Positions 49,980 to 60,663 of a stretch of DNA of 64,000 nt are shown piece by piece. Position 1 is the stretch's first letter; every line of letters begins with the position of its first letter. The notes beneath the pieces are model-generated. The model did no database searches and was not told the DNA's origin. It saw only the letters and a program-made list of their open reading frames with translations. The stretch spans positions 62,001 to 126,000 of the forward strand of contig NZ_FNDR01000009.1 in NCBI RefSeq assembly GCF_900099805.1. The letters are read 5' to 3'. The DNA is from Variovorax sp. OV700 (GTDB lineage: Bacteria > Pseudomonadota > Gammaproteobacteria > Burkholderiales > Burkholderiaceae_C). The position numbers and the translations under genes were made by a program.

Positions 49980-51428
49980 TCAGGGCGCTCCTTCTTCGTC
50001 CGCAAAGCGCACTGTGAAACGGGCGCCTGGCGGTTGCCGGCCCGGATGCGCGTCTTCGAGCTTGACCTGCGCATGGTGCTGGTTGGCAATCTCGCGCACG
50101 ATCGGCAGGCCCAGCCCCGAGCCATCGGCTTCGTTGCCCAGCACGCGGTAGAACGGCTCGAACACCAGCTCGCGATCGGATTCCGCAATGCCCGGGCCGT
50201 TGTCTTCCACCTGCAGCAGCACCACGTGGCCGAAGGGGTCGGCCAGCACGCGCGCGGTGATCACGCCCGGCCGCCCGGGAGTCGACGGCGTGTAGTTGAT
50301 GGCGTTGTCGACCAGGTTGCGCACCAGCTCCTTCAGCAAGGTCGGGTTGCCTTCGAACACCACGCCCGGGGCGCCCGCCTCGGCGCCGTCGTAGCCCAGG
50401 TCGATGCGCTTTTCGATGGCGCGCGGCACCGCTTCGCGCACCACCTCGATGGTGAGCCGTGCCAGGTCGCAGGGTTGGCGGCCTGTGCCAGCGCCGGTGC
50501 TTTCGGCGCGCGCCAGCGAAAGCAGCTGGTTCACCGTGTGGGTGGCGCGCACGCTGGCGCGGCCGATCTGCTTGAGCGACTGCTTGAGCTCGTCGGCATT
50601 GGCGCCTTCGCGCTGTGCCAGGTCGGCCTGCATGCGCAGGCCCGCGAGCGGTGTCTTGAGCTGGTGCGCCGCATCGGCAAGGAAGCGCTTTTGCGTGTGG
50701 ATCGAATCGTTCAGCTTGTCGAGCAGCTCGTTGACCGAAGACACCAGCGGCACCACCTCCAGCGGCACCGACGACTCGTCGAGCGGGCTCAGGTCGCCCG
50801 GTCGCCGCTCGCGGATGCGTGCCTCCACGACCGACAGCGGCTTGATGCCGCGCACCAGCGCCAACCAGATCAGCAGCACGGCGAGCGGCAGGATGGCGAA
50901 CTGCGGCAGCAGCACGCCCTTGATGATCTCGATGGCCAGCACCGACTGCTTCTCGCGCGTCTCGGCCACCTGCAGCAGGGCCGGGGCCGAATCGTCGTTG
51001 TCGCCGTCGGCCAGCCAGAGCGAGGCCACGCGGACCTGCTTGCCTCGCATTTCGCCGTTGCGAAGCGTGACCACGCCGGCGACCGGTGGCTCGTCGGTGT
51101 TGGGGTGGGGCACGTCGGGCTCGCCGCTGAGCAGCTTGCCATGGCTGTCGAGCAGCTGGTAGTAGACGCGGTCGGCATCGTCGGCGCGCAAGATCTCGCG
51201 CGCCGGCTGCGGCAGCACGAACTGCGTCTGGCCCTGCTGCACCGTGACGAGCCGTGCCAGCGTCAGCACGTTGTATTCGAGCGCGCGATCGAAGGGCGCA
51301 TTGGCAATGCCCTGCGCCACCAGCCACGTGACGCCGATGCTCACCGGCACCAGCAGCAGCAGCGGCGTGAGCATCCAGTCGAGGATCTCGCCGAACAGGG
51401 AGCGCTGGGCGCGCTGAAACAGTTTCAA
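49980..51428 (-). CDS. sensor histidine kinase, TctE/QseC type
   Basis: A 482-residue membrane kinase. Helices at about 18-40 and 172-192 flank a periplasmic sensor region of roughly 130 residues; HAMP follows at 193-240, the phospho-accepting His255 is in DAAHQLKTPL, and the ATP lid motifs NLVDNAINYTP and DNGPGI are near the C-terminus. It is encoded 38 bases after its partner response regulator. TctE-like kinases respond to tricarboxylates, but the signal here is not known. Confidence 0.94.
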   Translation of the reverse strand: MKLFQRAQRSLFGEILDWMLTPLLLLVPVSIGVTWLVAQGIANAPFDRALEYNVLTLARLVTVQQGQTQFVLPQPAREILRADDADRVYYQLLDSHGKLLSGEPDVPHPNTDEPPVAGVVTLRNGEMRGKQVRVASLWLADGDNDDSAPALLQVAETREKQSVLAIEIIKGVLLPQFAILPLAVLLIWLALVRGIKPLSVVEARIRERRPGDLSPLDESSVPLEVVPLVSSVNELLDKLNDSIHTQKRFLADAAHQLKTPLAGLRMQADLAQREGANADELKQSLKQIGRASVRATHTVNQLLSLARAESTGAGTGRQPCDLARLTIEVVREAVPRAIEKRIDLGYDGAEAGAPGVVFEGNPTLLKELVRNLVDNAINYTPSTPGRPGVITARVLADPFGHVVLLQVEDNGPGIAESDRELVFEPFYRVLGNEADGSGLGLPIVREIANQHHAQVKLEDAHPGRQPPGARFTVRFADEEGAP

Positions 51429-51466
51429 GGCTTACGGCCTCCCAAGCCGCCGGGCACGCCCGGGCG

Positions 51467-52141
51467 TCATTGCTGGATTTTTTCGAGGCAGTAGCCGAGG
51501 CCGCGAACGGTGGCGATACGCACCGGCCCTTTCTCGATCTTCTTGCGCAGGCGGTGGATGTAGACCTCGATCGCGTTCAGGCTCACTTCCTCGCCCCACT
51601 CGCACAGGCGCTCCACCAGCTGGTCCTTGCTGACCAGGCGGCCGGCGCGCTGCAGCAGCACTTCGAGCAGGCCCAGTTCGCGCGCCGAGAGCTCGACCAT
51701 CTTGCCGTCGATGGTGGCCACCCGGCCGGCCTGGTCGTACACCAGCGGGCCATGCTTGATCGTGTTGCTGGTGGCGCCCATGCCGCGCCGCGTGAGCGCC
51801 CGCACCCGCGCTTCGAGTTCCTGCAGGCTGAAGGGCTTGGCCATGTAATCGTCGGCACCGTGGTCCAGGCCCTTGACGCGTTCTTCCACGCTGTCGGCCG
51901 CGGTGAGCACCAGCACGGGCAGCTGCGAGCCGCGCGCGCGCAGGCGCTTCAGAATCTCGATGCCATGGAGGTTGGGCAGCCCGAGATCGAGGATCAAAAG
52001 GTCGAACTCGCTGTGCGTCATGAGCGCGGCATCGGCCTGCGAGCCGTTCGCCACATGGTCGACCGCCGCGCCTGAGGTCCGCAGGCTGCGCAGCAGGGCA
52101 TCGGCCAGCACCTGGTCGTCTTCGGCAATCAGAATCCGCAT
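51467..52141 (-). CDS. OmpR-family response regulator
   Basis: A 224-residue regulator. The receiver accepts phosphate at Asp52 (LLILDLGLPN), with acidic pair EDD at 7-9 and Lys in MAKPF. The C-terminal winged-helix DNA-binding domain ends with IEVYIHRLRKKIE and TVRGLGYCLE. It is the first gene of the two-component operon. The ATG at 52141 begins the receiver (MRILIAEDD); the frame's upstream part is not conserved. Confidence 0.95.
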   Translation of the reverse strand: MRILIAEDDQVLADALLRSLRTSGAAVDHVANGSQADAALMTHSEFDLLILDLGLPNLHGIEILKRLRARGSQLPVLVLTAADSVEERVKGLDHGADDYMAKPFSLQELEARVRALTRRGMGATSNTIKHGPLVYDQAGRVATIDGKMVELSARELGLLEVLLQRAGRLVSKDQLVERLCEWGEEVSLNAIEVYIHRLRKKIEKGPVRIATVRGLGYCLEKIQQ

Positions 52142-52213
52142 GAGCCACCTCCGGCCGTTCGGGCGCCGCGCTGGCGCCGCGTTCACATATGTCTCTGTCT
52201 CTCCCAGCCGAGT

Positions 52214-52702
52214 CTAGCCCTCCTCTGTGTACGCTTCCAGACCGATGGTGACCACGGTGGCAACGTCATTGCCGACGCTGGCGCGGAATTCGCGCTCGGC
52301 CTGCGTCACCGCGCTGCGAAAGGCATCGAGCCACGCCAGCCCGTCGGCGGTGAAAAGCACTTGCCGCGCCCGTGCGTCGAGGGGGTCGGGCCCGCGCGTG
52401 ACGAGGCCCCACGCCTCGCACTGGTCCACCAGCGCGCCCATGGCCTGCTTGGTCACGCCGGCGCGCTCGGCCATCTCGGTCAGGCGCGAACCCTCGCGCG
52501 CCAGGTGTCGCGTGATGTGGATGTGCGCGGCGCTCACCTGGGCCCGGGCGGCCAGGTTCGACAGCGCCAGCGGCACGCCGACGTCGTGCGCCATGAGTTC
52601 GAGCACGCGCTCGTCGAAGCGGCGCATCGCGTGGCCCAGCAGGCGGCCCAGGTGGGTTTGCCGCCAGGCGTCGGGATCGGTCGGAAAAGCGGTTTCGGCC
52701 AT
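52214..52702 (-). CDS. MarR family transcriptional regulator
   Basis: A 162-residue protein with the winged helix LTEMAERAGVTKQAMGALVDQCEAWGLV in the middle and dimer helices at both ends. MarR proteins usually repress a neighbouring gene and release it when a phenolic ligand binds. It is divergent from recA; the 146 bases between them carry a possible MarR site (GGTTTACTCAAACC, 52737-52750). It may act only on its own gene. Confidence 0.9.
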   Translation of the reverse strand: MAETAFPTDPDAWRQTHLGRLLGHAMRRFDERVLELMAHDVGVPLALSNLAARAQVSAAHIHITRHLAREGSRLTEMAERAGVTKQAMGALVDQCEAWGLVTRGPDPLDARARQVLFTADGLAWLDAFRSAVTQAEREFRASVGNDVATVVTIGLEAYTEEG

Positions 52703-52738
52703 CCGCTAAATAGTAAAGCAAACTGACCAAAAAATGGG

Positions 52739-52783
52739 TTTACTCAAACCAATCAACCCCTACACTACTGTTCAAGCATCCAG
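52739..52783 (+). promoter_or_regulatory. recA promoter with probable LexA box
   Basis: TTTACT (52739-52744) and TACACT (52761-52766) make a -35/-10 pair with 16-base spacing. CTGT-N8-CCAG at 52768-52783 differs by one base from the LexA consensus CTGT-N8-ACAG and sits where it would block transcription. SOS control of recA is established knowledge; this site assignment is by eye. Confidence 0.6.
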
Positions 52784-52848
52784 CCTGTGGTTAAAAGCAG
52801 ATGGATGGCAGTCACATACAAACCGTTGATTTTCAAGGAGATTTCCAC

Positions 52849-53967
<1,119 letters not shown>

Positions 53968-53973
53968 GTACAG

Positions 53974-53997
53974 GCGCGGCCTCCTGCGGGGCCGCGC
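53974..53997 (+). terminator. recA-recX intercistronic hairpin
   Basis: GCGCGGCC pairs with GGCCGCGC around an eight-base loop, six bases after the recA stop, with no T run. It probably weakens, but does not stop, read-through to recX, as known in E. coli where recX is made at lower level than recA. Confidence 0.6.
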
Positions 53998-54012
53998 AAG
54001 CGACCACCAGGC

Positions 54013-54486
54013 ATGGCTTTCGGTGCCCCCTCCCTCAAAGGCCGCGCATTGCGGCTCCTGAGCCAGCGCGAACATTCGCGCGCGGAGCTGGAGCGCAAGC
54101 TGGCCCGGCACGAAGAAGAACCCGGCACGCTGGCCCGCGCGCTCGACGAACTGGCCGCCAAGGACTTCATCAGCGAGCCGCGCGTCGTGGCCTCGGTGCT
54201 CAACCAGCGCGCCGCCCGCTCGGGCGCCTTGCGGGTGCGGCAGGAGCTGCAGGCCAAAGGCATTGCGCCGGACGCCATTGCGGCGGCGGTGGCCAGCCTG
54301 CAAGATACCGAAGTGGAGCGCGCCACGGCTCTCTGGCGCCGCCGGTTCGACGCACCGCCCGCTGATGCGAAGGAGCGCGCCAGGCAAACACGGTTTCTGC
54401 TGGCACGCGGCTTTTCAGGCGCGGTGGTGGCCAAGGTACTCAGGAGCGATTTCGATGGCGACGACAACAACGAATCAAGCGAATGA
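54013..54486 (+). CDS. recX: recombination regulator RecX
   Basis: A 157-residue helical protein. The RecX repeats are visible (RALRLLSQREHSRAELERKLARH; FISEPRVVASVLNQRAARSGALRVRQELQAKGI). RecX binds RecA filaments and limits their growth. It is 45 bases after recA and partly overlaps the following frame. It would be induced along with recA. Confidence 0.94.
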   Translation: MAFGAPSLKGRALRLLSQREHSRAELERKLARHEEEPGTLARALDELAAKDFISEPRVVASVLNQRAARSGALRVRQELQAKGIAPDAIAAAVASLQDTEVERATALWRRRFDAPPADAKERARQTRFLLARGFSGAVVAKVLRSDFDGDDNNESSE

Positions 54487-54496
54487 AGGTGCCGCG

Positions 54497-54895
54497 ATGC
54501 AGTCCCGCGTTGTCACGCAGCGCGTGGCCTGCGACTGGCGCCATGCCTATGCGCTGGCTTCCGACCCGGCGCGGCTGCCCGACTGGGCCAGCGGCCTGGC
54601 CAGGAGCGCATTGGTCCCGCATGGCGATCACTGGGTGGCCACGACGCCGGACGGCGAAGCCCGCCTGCGCTTCGCACCCGCCAACGAATTCGGCGTGCTC
54701 GACCATTGGGTGGCGCCCGAAGGCGTGCCCGAAATCTATCTGCCGTTCCGCGTGATCGGCGTCGCGCCGGGCATCTGCGAGCTGCAGTTCACGCTGCTGC
54801 GCCAGCCGCACATGGACGATGCCGCTTTCGAGCGCGATGCCGGATGGATCGCGCGCGACTTGCAGTCGCTGCGGCGCCTGCTCGAAGCCAGCTGA
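54497..54895 (+). CDS. SRPBCC-like protein
   Basis: A 132-residue protein. It begins RVVTQRVACDWRHAYALASDPARLPDWASGL, similar to START/Bet v 1-like (SRPBCC) ligand-binding domains that open with two strands and a helix, and ends in a long C-terminal helix (ERDAGWIARDLQSLRRLLE). The ATG at 54497 is chosen; one at 54455 in the same frame has AGGAG upstream but overlaps recX. Substrate unknown. It may be cotranscribed with recA-recX. Confidence 0.75.
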   Translation: MQSRVVTQRVACDWRHAYALASDPARLPDWASGLARSALVPHGDHWVATTPDGEARLRFAPANEFGVLDHWVAPEGVPEIYLPFRVIGVAPGICELQFTLLRQPHMDDAAFERDAGWIARDLQSLRRLLEAS

Positions 54896-55020
54896 ATCGC
54901 CGGCCACATTGCCGCACGCGCCAGTCGGCGCCGTGCCGTGGGCCCCACCCGATGGCATGATCGGCGCCGGCCGGTCCCGTGCGAGGACCGCCTTCAAAAA
55001 ACTTCGGAGGGGGAAATCCC

Positions 55021-55749
55021 ATGTCTTCAGGACCAACTGGCCAGCCGTCGCTCGTGCGCACGGGCGCCAAGGCCGGGGCCGCGTTCGTCGGCTCTGTCAT
55101 CAAGGGCGGCCTGCTCGCGCTGATCCTCGGCGGCGGCGCCTTCTTCTATTACCTGGGCCAGCTGCAGGGCCCCGGCAACACGGCGGCGCGCGCGGGCGGT
55201 GCCGGCGCGGTGCTCGCGCTGATCACGTCGCCGCCGCTGCTGGTCGCGGTGCTGCTGCTTCTTTTCGTCGTCGTCTACGCGATGCTGGGCGTGCAGCAAG
55301 GCCGGGCCAAGGCGATGCAGCATCTGGTGGCTGCGCGCGGCGAAGCCGTGGCCGAGCGCCTGGCCGGCGCGATCGCGGGCCGCATCGAATCCATGCCGCG
55401 CACCCACGGAACGCTGCAGCGCGCGGCCGACTGGCTGTCGGTCGATGCCTTGAGCAAGCAGCTTGCGCCGGTGCTGGGCGAAGGCAAGGCCGTGCGCTCG
55501 GTAGTCGGCTTTGTGCTCAACCGGCTGCCGATGAGCGACATGCTGGCTGAATGGCAAGAAGGCCGTGCGGCGCATGGAGAACCGGTGGCAGCGGAGGGTG
55601 CGGCGCAAGACCCCGCCTTGCGCGCGCTGCTCACGCGCCGCATCAACGAGACGTTGAAGGAGATGTCGACGCCATCGCGCAAGCCGCTTTACATTGCGCT
55701 GGGCGCGCACGCGGTCTTGCTGGGCGTGGGCCTCTGGCTCGTCAACTGA
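55021..55749 (+). CDS. uncharacterised membrane protein
   Basis: A 242-residue protein with helices at about residues 25-47, 60-95 (long, maybe two) and 220-241. A central hydrophilic part (RAKAMQHLVAARGEAVAERLAG) separates them. No domain recognised. The strong ribosome site GGAGGGGG and ATG at 55021 set the start. It converges on argC and shares a perfect hairpin at its 3' side. Confidence 0.78.
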   Translation: MSSGPTGQPSLVRTGAKAGAAFVGSVIKGGLLALILGGGAFFYYLGQLQGPGNTAARAGGAGAVLALITSPPLLVAVLLLLFVVVYAMLGVQQGRAKAMQHLVAARGEAVAERLAGAIAGRIESMPRTHGTLQRAADWLSVDALSKQLAPVLGEGKAVRSVVGFVLNRLPMSDMLAEWQEGRAAHGEPVAAEGAAQDPALRALLTRRINETLKEMSTPSRKPLYIALGAHAVLLGVGLWLVN

Positions 55750-55772
55750 ACCGAGGCGAAACGCAGACGATG

Positions 55773-55793
55773 GCTGGCGCTCAGAGCGCCAGC
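55773..55793. terminator. shared hairpin between convergent genes
   Basis: GCTGGCGCT-CAG-AGCGCCAGC is a nine-base perfect stem that covers the argC stop codon. It lies 24 bases after the stop of the membrane protein gene. It lacks a T run, so it may act as a transcript-end stabiliser rather than a full terminator. Confidence 0.55.
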
Positions 55794-56704
55794 ATCAGCT
55801 TCAGGTTCTGCACCGCGGCGCCGCTCGCGCCCTTGCCGAGGTTGTCCAGGCGCGCGATCACCACCGCGTGGCGGTGGTCCTCGTTCGGAAACACGCGGAT
55901 CTCGAGCTGGTTGGTGTCGTTGAGCGCCAGCGCATCGAGCTTGCCGTCATCGGTGGGCGGCAGCACCTTGACGAATTGCTCGGGCGTGTTGCTCCTGGCG
56001 TAGTGCGCGGCCAGGGCGTCGTGCAGGTCACCGGACTTCGGTTTGCCGGGCAGCAGGTCGAGGTGCAGTGGCAGTTGTACGAGCATGCCCTGCTTGAAGT
56101 TGCCCACCGAAGGAATGAAGACCGGCCGGCGGGTGAGGCCGGTGTACTTCATGATTTCAGGGATGTGCTTGTGCTTGAGGCCGAGCGCGTAGGTCTCGAA
56201 AAGCGGCGCCTTGCCGCTCTCGTAGTCCTCGATCATGGCCCGGCCGCCACCCGAATAGCCGCTGACCGAAGGCAGCGAAATCGGGAAGTCGGGGGGCAGC
56301 AGGCCGGCATCGACCAGCGGCCGCACGATGGCGATGGCGCCAGTCGCGTAGCAGCCGGGGTTGCCGACGCGGTCGGCCTTGGCCACGGCCTGCCAGTGGC
56401 CTTCGGCGAGTTCGGGAAAGCCGAACACCCAGCCGGGCGCCACGCGGTGCGCGGTGGAGGCGTCGATGATCTTGGGCTTCTTGCCTTGCAACTGGTCGAT
56501 CAGCGCTACCGACTCGCGGGCTGCGTCGTCGTGCAGGCACAGCACCACCAGGTCGACGCCGGCCATCAGCTCGCGCTTGGCGTTCACGTCTTTTCGCAGC
56601 TCGGGCGCGATGCTCACGAGTTCGATCTGCGGCATCGTCTGGAGCCGTTCGCGAATCTGCAGGCCGGTGGTACCGGCTTCGCCGTCGATGAAAACCTTGG
56701 CCAT
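55781..56704 (-). CDS. argC: N-acetyl-gamma-glutamyl-phosphate reductase, short type
   Basis: A 307-residue NADPH-dependent enzyme of arginine synthesis. The catalytic Cys118 is in GNPGCYATG. The opening VFIDGEAGTTGLQI and length mark the short (type 2) form. It reduces N-acetylglutamyl phosphate to the semialdehyde. No other arg genes are next to it. It is divergent from sucC with 205 bases in between. Confidence 0.95.
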   Translation of the reverse strand: MAKVFIDGEAGTTGLQIRERLQTMPQIELVSIAPELRKDVNAKRELMAGVDLVVLCLHDDAARESVALIDQLQGKKPKIIDASTAHRVAPGWVFGFPELAEGHWQAVAKADRVGNPGCYATGAIAIVRPLVDAGLLPPDFPISLPSVSGYSGGGRAMIEDYESGKAPLFETYALGLKHKHIPEIMKYTGLTRRPVFIPSVGNFKQGMLVQLPLHLDLLPGKPKSGDLHDALAAHYARSNTPEQFVKVLPPTDDGKLDALALNDTNQLEIRVFPNEDHRHAVVIARLDNLGKGASGAAVQNLKLMLAL

Positions 56705-56795
56705 ATCGGAGTATGCGTAGTGTGGCTAGAAGAAAGTACGTATTGACCGCAAGGTCACGTCGGGATTGGTGCGGCGCACCATGATACAGTCCGCG

Positions 56796-56842
56796 GTTGT
56801 TCGCCGCCCCCAGCCGTCAGGCTGCCGTCGCCCGCGAACAAC
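56796..56842 (+). promoter_or_regulatory. structured leader upstream of sucC
   Basis: GTTGTTCGC (56796-56804) pairs with GCGAACAAC (56834-56842), and inside it CAGCC-GTCA-GGCTG (56811-56824) forms a second perfect stem. A possible extended -10, TGATACAGT (56782-56790), is just upstream, so the structure would be near the 5' end of the sucCD mRNA, about 70 bases before the start codon. A regulatory leader is inferred; no known riboswitch class is recognised. Confidence 0.5.
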
Positions 56843-56909
56843 AGAGCCAAAGACGCCTCAGACCCCAGATCTCCCGTTCTCAACTTCCTCCTTCCGAGAG
56901 ACATCCCTC

Positions 56910-58076
<1,167 letters not shown>

Positions 58077-58086
58077 GGAACAAGTC

Positions 58087-58980
58087 ATGTCGATCTACAT
58101 CAACAAAGACACCAAAGTCATCACGCAAGGCATCACGGGCAAGACCGGCCAGTTCCACACCGAGAAGTGCCAGGAATACGCGAACGGCAAGAACTGCTTC
58201 GTCGCGGGCGTGAACCCCAAGAAGGCCGGCGAGTCGATCTTCAACATCCCGATCTTCGGTTCGGTGAAGGAAGCCGCCTCGCAAACCGGCGCCACCGTGT
58301 CGGTGATCTACGTGCCGCCGGCAGGCGCAGCCGCCGCCATCTGGGAAGCCGTCGAGGCCGACCTGGACCTGGCGATCTGCATCACCGAAGGCATTCCGGT
58401 TCGCGACATGCTCGAAGTGCGCAACAAGATGAAGGCCAAGGAAGCGGCCGGCGGCAAGAAGACCTTGCTGCTGGGCCCGAACTGCCCCGGCCTCATCACG
58501 CCCGACGAAATCAAGATCGGCATCATGCCCGGCCACATCCACCGCAAGGGCCGCATCGGCGTGGTTTCGCGCTCGGGCACGCTGACGTATGAAGCCGTGG
58601 CGCAACTGACCGAAATCGGCCTTGGCCAATCGTCGGCAGTCGGCATTGGCGGCGACCCGATCAACGGCCTCAAGCACATCGACGTGATGAAGGCCTTCAA
58701 CGACGATCCGGACACCGACGCCGTCATCATGATCGGCGAAATCGGCGGCCCCGACGAAGCTGATGCAGCCCGCTGGTGCAAGGAACACATGAAGAAGCCG
58801 GTCGTCGGCTTCATCGCTGGTGTCACCGCCCCTCCCGGCAAGCGCATGGGCCACGCCGGCGCGCTGATCTCGGGCGGTGCCGACACGGCCGATGCCAAGC
58901 TCGCCATCATGGAAGAGTGCGGCTTCACCGTGACGCGCAACTTCTCCGAATTGGCCAAGCTGCTGAAGGCACAGCTCTAA
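58087..58980 (+). CDS. sucD: succinyl-CoA synthetase alpha subunit
   Basis: A 297-residue protein. The CoA-binding Rossmann part includes GITGKTGQFHTEKC, and the phosphorylated His is in GHAGALISGG (about residue 256). It forms the catalytic complex with SucC. A strong intrinsic terminator follows its stop by 40 bases, ending the sucCD operon. Confidence 0.98.
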   Translation: MSIYINKDTKVITQGITGKTGQFHTEKCQEYANGKNCFVAGVNPKKAGESIFNIPIFGSVKEAASQTGATVSVIYVPPAGAAAAIWEAVEADLDLAICITEGIPVRDMLEVRNKMKAKEAAGGKKTLLLGPNCPGLITPDEIKIGIMPGHIHRKGRIGVVSRSGTLTYEAVAQLTEIGLGQSSAVGIGGDPINGLKHIDVMKAFNDDPDTDAVIMIGEIGGPDEADAARWCKEHMKKPVVGFIAGVTAPPGKRMGHAGALISGGADTADAKLAIMEECGFTVTRNFSELAKLLKAQL

Positions 58981-59014
58981 GCCGCAGCCGATCTCCCCGC
59001 TACCACGCAAAAAG

Positions 59015-59049
59015 AAAAAAGCGCCCGCAGACATTGCGGGCGCTTTTTT
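59015..59049 (+). terminator. intrinsic terminator after sucD
   Basis: A nine-base stem (GCGCCCGCA / TGCGGGCGC) with a five-base loop is flanked by A6 and T6 runs, so it is strong and could work in both directions. Confidence 0.92.
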
Positions 59050-59075
59050 CACAACAACACAGTGGAACAAGAGAC

Positions 59076-59762
59076 ATGGAACTCCTTCAAAGCACGGACT
59101 TCTGGATCGGTCTGGTCAAGATCATCTGGATCAACATCATTCTCTCGGGCGACAACGCCGTGGTGATTGCCATGGCGGCGCGTTCGCTGCCGCCTGCACA
59201 GCAGCAAAAGGCGGTGCTGTTCGGCTCGGGCGCCGCCGTGGTGCTGCGGATCGCGCTCACCGTGGTCGCGGCCAAGCTGCTCGCGCTGCCTTACCTGCAG
59301 ATCGTCGGCGGCCTGCTGCTGCTGTGGATCGGCCTGCAGCTTCTCAGCGAAGAAGAAGACGGCGATGGCGAAAGCAAGGAATACGGCAGCATGATGGCGG
59401 CCGTGCGCACCATCTTGCTGGCCGACCTGGTCATGAGCCTGGACAACGTGATTGCCGTGGCCGCCGCGGCCCAGGGCAGCATGGTGCTCCTCGTGCTCGG
59501 CCTGGCCATCAGCATTCCGCTGGTGATTTTTGGCAGTACGCTCATGATCAAGCTCATGGAACGTTTTCCGATCATCGTCATGCTGGGTGCCGCCCTGATC
59601 GGCTGGGTTGGCGGCGAAACCATTGCGAGCGATGTGTCGCTGAAGGGCGTGCTGGCCGCCAACCCGTGGCTGCACTATGCGGCCGCCGCTGCCGGCGCCC
59701 TGTTCGTGGTGGCTGTGGGCCGCTTTCTGCAACGGCGTGCGCACGCCGCTGCGGGGCACTGA
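59076..59762 (+). CDS. TerC family integral membrane protein
   Basis: A 228-residue protein with about seven helices. Acidic residues within helices are kept in the family pattern (IILSGDNAVVIAMAAR and LADLVMSLDNVIAVAAA), as in YkoY/YceF-type manganese exporters and TerC. A role in metal ion export, perhaps manganese, is known for several relatives. Single gene between sucD terminator and the phosphatase. Confidence 0.92.
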   Translation: MELLQSTDFWIGLVKIIWINIILSGDNAVVIAMAARSLPPAQQQKAVLFGSGAAVVLRIALTVVAAKLLALPYLQIVGGLLLLWIGLQLLSEEEDGDGESKEYGSMMAAVRTILLADLVMSLDNVIAVAAAAQGSMVLLVLGLAISIPLVIFGSTLMIKLMERFPIIVMLGAALIGWVGGETIASDVSLKGVLAANPWLHYAAAAAGALFVVAVGRFLQRRAHAAAGH

Positions 59763-59788
59763 TAGCGCCGCGCCCGCGCTTGTAAGAC

Positions 59789-60595
59789 ATGGCGAGCGTC
59801 GGCGCGTCCCTCTTTTCCAATCGGCCCTCGCTGAGCTGGGAGTTTGCCGCCTTGACCGACGTCGGGCGCGCCCGGGCCCACAACGAGGACGACCTCAAGG
59901 TGGACCCGGCGCGTGGTCTTGCCGTGCTGGCCGACGGCATGGGGGGCTACAAGGGCGGCGAGGTGGCAAGTGCCATGGCCGTTACCCTGGTGCATGCCAG
60001 CTTCGCCCGGTGGTATGCCCAGGCCGGCTCGCAGGCGCCTGCCCGGGTGATCCGGCGCGCATTGCAGGCGGCCACCGACGAGGCGAATTCGGCCATCTTC
60101 GAGGCCGGCATGACCAACCCCGAAGTGCAAGGCATGGGAACCACCCTGGTGCTGGCCGCCTTCAGGCCGCAGCGCGTGGTGGTCGGCCACATCGGCGATT
60201 CGCGCTGCTACCGGCTTCGCAACAACAAGCTCGAGCAGCTCACGCGCGACCATTCGTTGCGGCAGCAGCAGCTCGATGCGGGCGCCATTACCGCCGAAGA
60301 AGCCCTGAATTCGCCCCACCGCAACCTGGTGACGCGCGCGATGGGCGTGGAGCCCCAGGTCCTGCTCGAAATGCATGAGCACACCGCGAGGCCGGACGAT
60401 CTCTACATGCTGTGCTCCGATGGGCTCAGCGAGATGATCACCGATGCGCAGCTTTTCACGCTTTTGGGCCACGATATCGGGCTCCAGCAGAAAGCTTCAC
60501 TTTTGGTTGCAATTGCAAACGACAATGGCGGCCGAGATAACATTTCAGTTGTGCTGGCAAAAGCGCGCGTCGACAACACGCCTGGAGCCGCCTAG
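59789..60595 (+). CDS. PP2C family protein serine/threonine phosphatase
   Basis: A 268-residue metal-dependent phosphatase. Metal ligands are in HNEDD (31-35) and VLADGMGGYKGG (Asp49), then GHIGDSRCYRL, LYMLCSDGLSEM and GGRDNISVVL toward the C-terminus. It removes phosphate from protein Ser or Thr and typically opposes a Hanks-type kinase. It heads a block with an FHA protein and a nucleotide cyclase; the kinase itself is not in the window. Confidence 0.94.
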   Translation: MASVGASLFSNRPSLSWEFAALTDVGRARAHNEDDLKVDPARGLAVLADGMGGYKGGEVASAMAVTLVHASFARWYAQAGSQAPARVIRRALQAATDEANSAIFEAGMTNPEVQGMGTTLVLAAFRPQRVVVGHIGDSRCYRLRNNKLEQLTRDHSLRQQQLDAGAITAEEALNSPHRNLVTRAMGVEPQVLLEMHEHTARPDDLYMLCSDGLSEMITDAQLFTLLGHDIGLQQKASLLVAIANDNGGRDNISVVLAKARVDNTPGAA

Positions 60596-60663
60596 TGCAG
60601 GCCCTGGCGACACCCGTCGCGCCGCTTGCGGTCGATCAAATTCTGCTAATCGGGGAATCGGCA

